Source: Euryarchaeota archaeon UBA53 (GTDB lineage Archaea > Thermoplasmatota > Poseidoniia > Poseidoniales > Poseidoniaceae). Taken from it: a stretch of 5,276 bases of DNA. Positions 1-5,275 of this stretch are shown here, piece by piece; position 1 is the first letter of the stretch, and each line of letters opens with the position of its first letter. Location of the stretch: positions 1 to 5,276 of the forward strand of contig DAZU01000017.1 of assembly GCA_002507425.1 (NCBI GenBank), read 5' to 3'. The notes beneath the pieces are model-generated. The model searched no databases. It was not told where the DNA came from and saw nothing but the letters and a program-made list of their open reading frames with translations. Position numbers and translations under genes: made by a program.

Positions 1-39
1 TTTAGAGTCAGCGTCGTCTAACTGCGCACTCTCGCTCAT
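1..39 (-). CDS. 5' end of a divergent unknown gene (partial)
   Basis: Reading the minus strand from position 39, an ATG opens 13 codons (MSESAQLDDADSK) with no stop before the window edge. The stretch is acidic and polar, as is common at the N-terminus of cytoplasmic archaeal proteins, and too short to assign to a family. Support comes from an AGGTG sequence just upstream of the ATG (very close, one base away), a TATA-like CATATTC on the same strand about 22 bases upstream, and the divergent arrangement with the HD hydrolase gene at 115. It could still be a chance open stretch, because 13 codons carry little statistical weight. Confidence 0.45.
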   Translation of the reverse strand, partial: MSESAQLDDADSK

Positions 40-61
40 GCACCTTCCAGTGCTTGTCGTT

Positions 62-68
62 GAATATG
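62..68 (-). promoter_or_regulatory. TATA-like element for the leftmost minus-strand gene
   Basis: On the minus strand the sequence reads CATATTC, 22 bases upstream of the putative ATG at 39, a spacing that would suit a leaderless or very short-leader archaeal transcript. The same heptamer occurs upstream of the NiSOD gene (2922-2928, minus). Assigned by position and composition only. Confidence 0.25.
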
Positions 69-114
69 CCTTACGCAGGGAAAGGACTTGATATTAGATG
101 CGTGAGCGGGGAAC

Positions 115-1404
115 ATGAGGGACCGTGTAATACGTGATGAAGTTCATCGCGATATACTCATCCCTGCAAAGATTGCAAAACTTATTGATACAAAAGAATT
201 TCAAAGACTCAGAAATATTCAGCAGTTGGCAACATGTCATTACGTGTTCCCTGCTGCTACACATACGAGGTTTTCACACAGTTTAGGGGCATATCACCTA
301 GCGAAGGTGTTGTGCGAACATCTATGTGAAGTTCAACCAGGTATAATATCAGATGATGATGCGGAATTAGTTGCAATTGCAGCAATGCTTCACGACGTCG
401 GGCACGCTCCATTTTCTCATCTTCTGGAAACAGACAAAGTGTTTGCTAATTTTCACAATCATGAGGAATGGGGAAGGAAAATTCTGGAATCCAAAGAAAC
501 GGAGATAGGCATCGCTATTCGGGAAGTATTGGGAGAGAAAAGGACTGGTCGACTATTTGCGTTATATGGAGGAAAAAATGTATATCAGGGAGAGGAAATA
601 TCCCCGTTCTTATACGAAATTGTGAGTAGTCAGTTAGATGTTGACAGAATGGATTACATGATTAGGGATCAAGCAAATTCCGGCGCTCAAATTGGAGGAT
701 TTGATTATTCAAGAGTAATCAGAGCACTAAGAGTCGGTAGCGATGGACATCTATACGCAATGCAATGGGGATTACCTGCAATCGAGGCTTATCTAGTAAC
801 TAGGTATCATCTTTACAATCAAGTGTATTTCCATAAGGTTAACCAATTGACTCAAGAGTATTTAGTTCGCGTATTATCTAGAGCAAGAAAGCTTGCAAAA
901 GAGGATAAACTCAATTTGAGTCCCCCTCTCTGGAACATGCTTTGTAACGAGAAGCTCACTGTAAAGCAATATGTGAGGGTAACTGATGCAGACATAAATA
1001 GCGTTCTGATGGATTGGGCTGAGCATGAAGATGAGAAATTATCTGGATACGCAAGTAGACTTGTGTCGAGAAGAGATTATCACAAATCTATCAGAATCGG
1101 CGAATTGGACGCAGAGATGAGTTCGATTGTAATCCCGAAAATTCTGCCAATTGTCACCAAAGCTGGATATTCTAGAGATGACATAATAACCGCAAGTATT
1201 CGTAAAAAAGGATACATGCCATATTCACAAGGAATACTCCTAGAAGACGGTAGAGACGTTATCGAGCAGTCCCCGTTAATTCAAAGTTTATCATTGCCTT
1301 CAGAACAGGCATTAATTTTTATTCCAGAGGACGTTAGAGACATGTGCGAAGTTGTTGCAAGAGAAGTAATCAAGCCGTCACAGTCAAGACTACCAACCTC
1401 TTGA
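115..1404 (+). CDS. HD-superfamily phosphohydrolase, SAMHD1-like / COG1078 family (probable dNTPase)
   Basis: The 429-residue protein carries the full metal-binding signature of SAMHD1-type HD hydrolases: HTRFSHS at 50-56 (H55 matches the first metal-binding His), MLHDVGHAPFSH at 91-102 (H93-D94 is the HD doublet, with H97 and H102 following), a downstream NHEE at 115-118, and LDVDRMDY at 174-181, where D177 would be the final metal ligand. RYHLYNQVYFHK at 230-241 is also typical of the family. Known members hydrolyse dNTPs to deoxynucleosides and triphosphate, some under allosteric nucleotide control; substrate and regulation here are inferred. No signal peptide or membrane segment is seen, so it should be cytoplasmic. 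ATG 115 is supported because an in-frame stop lies at 103-105 and the family's usual N-terminal IRDxVH motif starts at residue 6. Length is normal and all catalytic residues are present. Confidence 0.9.
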   Translation: MRDRVIRDEVHRDILIPAKIAKLIDTKEFQRLRNIQQLATCHYVFPAATHTRFSHSLGAYHLAKVLCEHLCEVQPGIISDDDAELVAIAAMLHDVGHAPFSHLLETDKVFANFHNHEEWGRKILESKETEIGIAIREVLGEKRTGRLFALYGGKNVYQGEEISPFLYEIVSSQLDVDRMDYMIRDQANSGAQIGGFDYSRVIRALRVGSDGHLYAMQWGLPAIEAYLVTRYHLYNQVYFHKVNQLTQEYLVRVLSRARKLAKEDKLNLSPPLWNMLCNEKLTVKQYVRVTDADINSVLMDWAEHEDEKLSGYASRLVSRRDYHKSIRIGELDAEMSSIVIPKILPIVTKAGYSRDDIITASIRKKGYMPYSQGILLEDGRDVIEQSPLIQSLSLPSEQALIFIPEDVRDMCEVVAREVIKPSQSRLPTS

Positions 1405-1417
1405 GATAACATGCTCC

Positions 1418-1490
1418 GGACCTGTAGCTTAGTTGGTGGAGCACCCGGCTCATAACCGGGCGGTCGTGGGTTCAAGTCCCTCCGGGTCCA
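1418..1490 (+). tRNA. tRNA with CAU anticodon (elongator Met or Ile2)
   Basis: A 73-base cloverleaf can be folded by hand. Acceptor arms GGACCTG (1418-1424) and CGGGTCC (1483-1489) pair with one G-U. The D stem is GCTT/GAGC, the anticodon stem CCCGG/CCGGG encloses loop CTCATAA with anticodon CAT at 1451-1453, the T loop is TTCAAGT, and the discriminator is A1490. CCA is not encoded, as expected in many archaea. The stem lacks the GGG/CCC pairs of initiator tRNA and starts with G1-C72, so it is not the initiator. CAU could be elongator Met or an Ile tRNA whose C34 is modified to agmatidine by TiaS; sequence alone does not settle this. Odd points are a T-T mismatch in the T stem (1467 opposite 1481) and G rather than A at position 21. 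It begins 13 bases after the HD gene stop. Confidence 0.93.
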
Positions 1491-1546
1491 CTTCAATTCC
1501 TCTCTGTCGCCCAATGTTTTACTAGGAAAAATGGGGTGGGGGTTAC

Positions 1547-2161
1547 ATGGACCAGCGCTTACAAAGCATATTGAAACAAAAAGCAATAATTGTCCAACAA
1601 GAAGTTGAATTGAGCAATGTGATGATTGGAATTGATACTGGAAACAAGTATTGTCTTCACGCACCGGGTGGAGAGAGGTTAGGACAATCCGCTGAAATAT
1701 CAGGCGGAGTAGGTGGTTTTTTGTTGCGTAACATACTAAACAATGCTAGATCAGCTACCGTCAAACTGTTTGGAAATGATGGTTACGAGCTAGGCGAGTT
1801 TAGAAAACCACTCAGATGGATATTTTCGGAGATATCTGCAACTTTAGGTGGGCAGGAAGTGGGTCGAGCAAAAAGAACTTCAATGGTTGGAAGAAATTAT
1901 TCCATAAGTGTGATGGGTATACCTACTTTCACAATCTCGAGCAGTTTGTTTCAGTGGGGCAACTTCAAATTTGATGTTAAGAAAGGTGGAATTCACGTCG
2001 CAAGAATCATGAAGCGATATGAAGGTGCTTTGAAAATGATGTTCACCCAAGCAGATACTTTTACAATCGAATTCATCGATGATAATCTATCACTTGAAGA
2101 AAGATACACATTACTTGCTACTACTTTCCTGATAGATTATGATTGCTTTGAACAGAGATAA
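1547..2161 (+). CDS. Phospholipid scramblase-family (tubby-like fold) protein
   Basis: The 204-residue protein resembles the conserved core of phospholipid scramblases (PF03803). KPLRWIFSEI at 87-96 followed by GGQEVGRAKR gives the alternating strand pattern around Gly-x-Ile/Val. GIHVARIMKRYEG at 148-160 matches the 'VGKISKHWTG' region of human PLSCR1, and FTQADTFTIEFIDD (166-179) plus ATTFLIDYDCFE (191-202) match its calcium-loop segment and hydrophobic C-terminal helix. The N-terminal proline-rich region and the palmitoylated cysteine cluster of animal proteins are absent; only C36 and C200 are present. Prokaryotic members of this superfamily, including LOR/YxjI proteins, have no settled function, so lipid scrambling is not implied. 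ATG 1547 follows a G-rich, SD-like stretch (1533-1542), and an ATG at 1531 is out of frame. The gene ends one base from the convergent sodX stop. Confidence 0.8.
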   Translation: MDQRLQSILKQKAIIVQQEVELSNVMIGIDTGNKYCLHAPGGERLGQSAEISGGVGGFLLRNILNNARSATVKLFGNDGYELGEFRKPLRWIFSEISATLGGQEVGRAKRTSMVGRNYSISVMGIPTFTISSSLFQWGNFKFDVKKGGIHVARIMKRYEGALKMMFTQADTFTIEFIDDNLSLEERYTLLATTFLIDYDCFEQR

Positions 2162-2162
2162 G

Positions 2163-2456
2163 TCAGTTAATGTTCAGTGCAATAATCGTATCGATTTGGA
2201 TTAGGCCAAAGTTGTGAGAATCTTCGCTTGCCAGAGGATCGGGATTGTCTCCTTCGACGAATATCATATTGTCAACTATTTTCTTAGCCCTCTTTACACA
2301 CACGATGTTAGTTTTGAATGGATGTGGGAAAACCACAATATTTCCTACTTTGATGTCTTGATTATCATACTCTATGCAATCTAGCACGTCACCGTCATTG
2401 TATGTTGGCCACATTGAGTCGCCTTTTATTGAAACACTTATGATGCGCGAATCCAT
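2163..2456 (-). CDS. sodX: NiSOD maturation protease (S26/S24-type Ser-Lys peptidase)
   Basis: The 97-residue protein is a minimal signal-peptidase-fold protease without a membrane anchor. KGDSMWPTYNDGD (11-23) carries the nucleophile S14, VVFPHP (41-46) follows, VKRAK (54-58) supplies the general-base K55, and EGDNPDPLASEDSHNFG (68-84) matches the closing family motif. Its size, the missing transmembrane helix and its position right after sodN fit the nickel-type superoxide dismutase maturation protease family, which removes the NiSOD leader to expose the nickel-binding His. The start overlaps the sodN 3' end by 19 bases, so translation is probably coupled to sodN; only a weak SD (GTGAAG) precedes it. 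A LexA-like repressor is unlikely because there is no DNA-binding domain. The C-terminus abuts the convergent scramblase-like gene. Confidence 0.88.
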   Translation of the reverse strand: MDSRIISVSIKGDSMWPTYNDGDVLDCIEYDNQDIKVGNIVVFPHPFKTNIVCVKRAKKIVDNMIFVEGDNPDPLASEDSHNFGLIQIDTIIALNIN

Positions 2457-2881
2457 GGAACTTCACGGCCTTTTGCCGACCAGAACATTTTGTGTATCGA
2501 TTCAATAGCGTCCATGAGTTCCTGGGCGTGGTCCGCAGAAACTTCAACTTTGCATGCTGAGCATAATTTTGCAGCCTGCCAAAAAGTGTCGTGAAGATCT
2601 GGATTTGCTTCTAGATGCTGCGGTTTGAAGAAATCTGTCCAAAGAACCAATAATTCATCTTTGCATTTCTGCGCTTCTTCTTCTTTGATTGCTGCATATC
2701 TGCTCATTGTGTTTAGATATGCGGCAGAGTTAGATTCGTCACCGTGATTTGCTGCGAGCGCAATCATCTTCTTTGTCATGGATTGAACAGCCTCACCTGC
2801 AACCCTTGCGCTAGCAGGGTCATATACTCCACACGGTCCGTCACAATGTGCTTCTGCTTCTATACTCAAATTCTCTATCAT
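2438..2881 (-). CDS. sodN: Nickel superoxide dismutase precursor (EC 1.15.1.1)
   Basis: The diagnostic nickel hook HCDGPCGVYDP sits at residues 12-22. After removal of the 11-residue leader (MIENLSIEAEA), His12 would become residue 1, supplying its N-terminal amine and imidazole, with Cys13 and Cys17 as the thiolate ligands and Tyr20 near the active site. The rest matches the four-helix-bundle body, including LLVLWTDFFKPQHLEANPDLH (78-97, like the family's 'VLWSDYFKPPHFEKYPELH') and IESIHKMFW (126-134). The enzyme dismutates superoxide to O2 and H2O2 as a cytoplasmic hexamer in studied bacteria. The mature chain (136 residues) is somewhat longer than the Streptomyces protein. It has Gly instead of Leu at hook position 4 and extra cysteines C73, C107 and C110. 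AGAGGGAT before ATG 2881 may act as an SD. The downstream protease gene overlaps it, forming one operon. Confidence 0.95.
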   Translation of the reverse strand: MIENLSIEAEAHCDGPCGVYDPASARVAGEAVQSMTKKMIALAANHGDESNSAAYLNTMSRYAAIKEEEAQKCKDELLVLWTDFFKPQHLEANPDLHDTFWQAAKLCSACKVEVSADHAQELMDAIESIHKMFWSAKGREVPWIRAS

Positions 2882-3026
2882 TCTATCCCTCTGATGAATC
2901 GTCGAAAAAGCCTACTCTTAAGAATATGTCCCGTATTTGAAAAGCAACGCTGTTGACGTTTTACACAAGGCAAGTTCCCAAAACGGTTATGAGGGTCGTG
3001 GGTGTGGCTTGGGTATAGGTGATATG
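2882..3026. promoter_or_regulatory. Divergent promoter region between sodN and the surface-protein gene
   Basis: This 145-base gap separates two divergently transcribed genes and should hold both promoters. Toward sodN, the minus strand reads CATATTCTTAAG with CATATTC at 2922-2928, about 40 bases before the sodN ATG, a plausible TATA-like box with a short leader. Toward the plus-strand gene, GTTTTACAC near 2958-2966 is a weaker TATA-like candidate about 60 bases before its ATG. I saw no clear operator palindrome for a metal-responsive regulator. Open frames crossing this gap on both strands look like non-coding extensions. Confidence 0.4.
3017..3023 (+). promoter_or_regulatory. Strong ribosome binding site deciding the start of the surface protein
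   Basis: AGGTGAT matches the archaeal anti-SD complement for seven bases. It directly abuts ATG 3024 and is followed by a second in-frame ATG at 3027. Counting from the AGGTG core, the spacing is 2 bases to the first ATG and 5 to the second, which favours 3027. Both rule out the upstream in-frame TTG at 2937 as the real start. Confidence 0.6.
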
Positions 3027-3980
3027 ATGAAGGCATTACGACGTTGTTTAATTCTACTTGCTGTATATTTCGCAAGCACCCTAGTTATAGTGACGCCAGC
3101 TGCTGCTCAGGTATCTGTTCCAGCAGTGGATTTGCAGTGTCTGTCTCCAAACCCTAGTGGTGCGGTTGACGTTCCAGTTTACCCCGGTGCTACTTTGACT
3201 GGATTCGCAAATTGCAGAGTTACAAACCCCAACACTTACGCTGAAAGAATTCAAATTCAAGTTTCAGCTGATGGACTAGTTGTAGCAGCGCCAGGAACGA
3301 TATCTCTCGGTCCAAATGCTGAATCAGAATTCCAGACAACAGTAAGAGCCGACCAGCGAATGACCATGTCCGGTCGCAACCTCATAGTAACTGCAACTGT
3401 GGTAGAAGCAAACGGTGTTCCACCGCCCAACATTGCAGAATCGCAAGTCCAGATGATTATCAACATCTTACAATTCAGCAGACTCCAAGTTGAGGCTACT
3501 GAACCATTCTTGCAATTATCACCAAAGACCGATCACAACTTTGAGTTCAAGGTTTACAACCAAGGAAACTGGGCTGACAAATTCAAGGTAGGAGTGACGG
3601 ACACTTCAAGGGATAAACTCGAGGACAAGGGATTCCAGATATCAATACCGCTAGTTTCAGTGGAAATTGATGGCATGGCTGCCCCTATGAAGGTCCGTGT
3701 TATGGTTAGAACTCCAAAGAATCAGGGTTGGACAGATGAATACCATACTCTAGAGTTTGAGGCGATCTCTGAATTCTCCTGCAGATACGAAACAACAGGC
3801 TGTAACTCAATGGCCCAGATGGTAACTATCTATGTTCGTGGAGTTTACCTGCCAGGCTTTGAATTGATTCCATCCCTTGCTATGCTAGGAATGGCAGCAG
3901 CTGTAATCGCTAGAAGAGGCATGGATGATGACGATGATGATGATGAAGCCGAATGGCGTGAATCAGCCCCGGGTCTTTGA
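3027..3980 (+). CDS. Secreted surface protein with PGF-CTERM-like C-terminal anchor
   Basis: The 317-residue protein opens with a signal peptide: KALRRC basic start, hydrophobic core, and a cut site after TPAAA, giving a mature N-terminus near Gln28. Two beta-rich segments follow, roughly 28-147 and 148-270. The second contains 'NQGNWADKFKVGV' and resembles NEW3/CARDB-like immunoglobulin-type domains of archaeal and bacterial exoproteins. Cysteines come in pairs (C38/C63 and C252/C259), suggesting disulfides outside the cell. The C-terminus has LPGFEL (275-280), a hydrophobic helix and ARR (295-297), the layout of the PGF-CTERM signal processed by archaeosortase A and replaced by a lipid anchor. 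Unlike the usual form, an acidic tail with seven consecutive Asp (300-306) follows the basic residues. The molecular role is unknown. ATG 3024 is an equally possible start, one codon longer. Confidence 0.8.
   Translation: MKALRRCLILLAVYFASTLVIVTPAAAQVSVPAVDLQCLSPNPSGAVDVPVYPGATLTGFANCRVTNPNTYAERIQIQVSADGLVVAAPGTISLGPNAESEFQTTVRADQRMTMSGRNLIVTATVVEANGVPPPNIAESQVQMIINILQFSRLQVEATEPFLQLSPKTDHNFEFKVYNQGNWADKFKVGVTDTSRDKLEDKGFQISIPLVSVEIDGMAAPMKVRVMVRTPKNQGWTDEYHTLEFEAISEFSCRYETTGCNSMAQMVTIYVRGVYLPGFELIPSLAMLGMAAAVIARRGMDDDDDDDEAEWRESAPGL
3924..3944 (+). repeat. GAT/GAC triplet tract encoding seven Asp
   Basis: Seven tandem Asp codons (six GAT and one GAC, the third) lie near the 3' end of the surface-protein gene, just after the cytoplasmic-side arginines of its C-terminal helix. 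Triplet slippage here would change the Asp count without breaking the frame. The single GAC interruption should damp slippage. Confidence 0.7.
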
Positions 3981-4000
3981 ATCAACAAACCAATTGTTAC

Positions 4001-4007
4001 TTATACA
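4001..4007 (+). promoter_or_regulatory. Candidate TATA box for the membrane-protein gene
   Basis: TTATACA, followed by CCC, lies in the 101-base gap between the surface-protein gene and the next gene. With the usual distance of about 25 bases to the start of transcription, it would give a leader of about 50 bases ahead of ATG 4082. A second AT-rich option, GTTTTATTGATAA at 4021-4033, would give a shorter leader. No factor-B element was resolved with confidence. Confidence 0.35.
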
Positions 4008-4069
4008 CCCAAAATCAAGGGTTTTATTGATAACACAGTAATTTGCGTGTTACAAATGCACAGGAAGAT

Positions 4070-4075
4070 TGGGTG
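4070..4075 (+). promoter_or_regulatory. Ribosome binding site for the membrane-protein gene
   Basis: GGGTGA lies 6 bases before ATG 4082, a normal archaeal SD spacing. It selects ATG 4082 over the in-frame TTG at 4043, which would add 13 residues lacking any SD support. Confidence 0.6.
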
Positions 4076-4081
4076 AATAAG

Positions 4082-5245
4082 ATGAGTGGCCTCTTAGACA
4101 AAGCTAATGAAACCGCAAAAGAAGTAGAAATTACTAAAGACGAGAATCTTGTAACTCCATTTGCTACTACTGAAGAAAAACTCGTTGTAGATAAGAAGAT
4201 AACAATTTCATTACAGGTTGCAGGAATAATTGGGTTACTTGTTAGTGTATTCCTTCTAATACAAGTTGGCTGGCTATATGCCACATTGGTGGATTACTTA
4301 ATCGCCTTTGCTGCTTTATTATTTGGATGGGCTCTATTCAATGGTGCTGATTATGTTAAAGCCGATTTGTCTGCTGTAAAATTAATACTCACTGCTTTTG
4401 CTTTTGCTGGCTTGTTTATTGTAACAATTGTGAGCACGATCTTCATGAATGTAGGTGGCGGTGTAACTATTTCATCGGTGACACTTGATGGAGATAATGA
4501 TGAGATTGATTTGCTTTTCTACGGCCCAAGCGGAATGGAATATGACCTAGAATTATTGGTGGATGGTGAAGTTCAATATAGCCGTAGTTTGGAAATCGAC
4601 AGAGATAGAGGTCGCCACTCAATTTCTTTGGCTGATTTTTGGGCTGGCAATTCTAAAGATATGAACGATAGAAGTAAAGTCGACTATCAGATAAAAATCG
4701 ATTCAGAGGGCGGAAATGACAGTTTCAGCTTCAATGACATTATGTTGAGAGAGGTAGATACAGGGTTTGTTAGAGTTAACGAAGTCTACACTACTGATTC
4801 CAACGGCGAAAAGGAGTATACTGGTATTGCAGTTGAGATGATTATTGGGTTAGGAGACCCAGATGCTGCATTTGATTTTAGTAATAACTACTTTACAGGA
4901 ACTACTCCAAAAACAATTGTATCAGATTGGACTGCTACTCTCAAGGTAAAATTTGGAAACAGTATTGTGTATACATACGACTCTATCACAGCCAACGAGG
5001 GTACTGTTAACGGGTTGGGAGAATTCTGGTCTGGTTGGGTTTTGATGCCTGGGACAGATGCTGGAAACCTCGCAAGAGATGATTTTTATGATGATGATGG
5101 TTGTTACACATTTGAGATAGAAATAGTGAATCTGTTGGGGGAAACATACACAGATGCAAGTACGCAGATTGAATTTTCTTGGACTTCAAACGAGGCACAA
5201 GATAGTGAACAAAATTCCTCTGACCAGCAAGCAACAGCATGTTGA
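4082..5245 (+). CDS. Unrecognised three-helix membrane protein with large beta-rich domain
   Basis: I do not recognise this 387-residue protein. It starts with a hydrophilic, charged segment (1-38, MSGLLDKANETAKE...) and then has three predicted membrane helices at about 40-62, 69-88 and 99-122. About 265 residues follow with many short alternating hydrophobic/polar stretches and acidic turns (LDGDNDEIDLLFYG, FYDDDGCYTFEIEI), suggesting one or two beta-sandwich domains, perhaps calcium-binding. Two similar-looking units can be seen: one around 128-215 and one from about 224 ('VRVNEVYTTDSNGE') to 372, each containing an 'FW' motif (LADFWAG, LGEFWSG). If the N-terminus is inside, three helices put the large domain outside. 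The tail is Ser/Gln-rich and ends in Cys. It follows the secreted PGF-CTERM gene on the same strand but has its own probable promoter, so a shared envelope role is only suggested. Confidence 0.75.
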   Translation: MSGLLDKANETAKEVEITKDENLVTPFATTEEKLVVDKKITISLQVAGIIGLLVSVFLLIQVGWLYATLVDYLIAFAALLFGWALFNGADYVKADLSAVKLILTAFAFAGLFIVTIVSTIFMNVGGGVTISSVTLDGDNDEIDLLFYGPSGMEYDLELLVDGEVQYSRSLEIDRDRGRHSISLADFWAGNSKDMNDRSKVDYQIKIDSEGGNDSFSFNDIMLREVDTGFVRVNEVYTTDSNGEKEYTGIAVEMIIGLGDPDAAFDFSNNYFTGTTPKTIVSDWTATLKVKFGNSIVYTYDSITANEGTVNGLGEFWSGWVLMPGTDAGNLARDDFYDDDGCYTFEIEIVNLLGETYTDASTQIEFSWTSNEAQDSEQNSSDQQATAC

Positions 5246-5268
5246 GTAGCAACAACGTAAAACAATGG

Positions 5269-5275
5269 TTTATAC
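5269..5275 (+). promoter_or_regulatory. TATA-like element at the right edge
   Basis: TTTATAC lies 24 bases after the last stop codon and resembles the TTATACA upstream of 4082. It may be the promoter of a plus-strand gene beginning beyond the window. Nothing else is seen in the last 31 bases. Confidence 0.3.

Noticed and set aside
1460..1546. tRNA 3' end as an integration (attachment) site
   Set aside because: I saw no second copy of the tRNA 3' segment in the window, and no integrase or phage gene nearby.
1281..1664. Minus-strand open frame of 127 codons
   Set aside because: It runs antisense through the end of the HD gene, the whole tRNA and the start of the scramblase-like gene. Its translation has no recognisable domain, and its middle is a reading of the tRNA.
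2163..2456. LexA/S24 repressor or membrane signal peptidase I
   Set aside because: The protein has neither a DNA-binding domain nor a transmembrane anchor, and its position after sodN fits the NiSOD maturation protease better.
2937..3023. Upstream TTG start for the surface protein
   Set aside because: It would place 30 hydrophilic residues before a good signal peptide, while AGGTGAT sits directly at the ATG pair 3024/3027.
2744..3075. Overlapping open frames on both strands near the sodN start (2744-2956 plus; 2878-3075 minus)
   Set aside because: They are antisense to sodN or cross the divergent promoter region and the signal-peptide region. They lack SD sequences and have unconvincing, Cys/Arg/His-rich composition.
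3257..3466. Minus-strand open frame inside the surface-protein gene
   Set aside because: It is fully antisense to a gene with a signal peptide and a C-terminal sorting signal, and has no own start signals.
3984..3998. AACAA/TTGTT inverted repeat after the surface-protein gene
   Set aside because: The arms are only five AT-rich pairs with no U-run directly after, too weak to call a terminator.
4024..4284. Minus-strand open frame over the membrane-protein start
   Set aside because: It is antisense to the first two membrane helices; its hydrophobicity mirrors the sense strand. No SD and no family resemblance.
5007..5255. Minus-strand open frame at the right edge
   Set aside because: It is antisense to the acidic C-terminal part of the membrane protein. 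Its His run is the complement of GAT codons.
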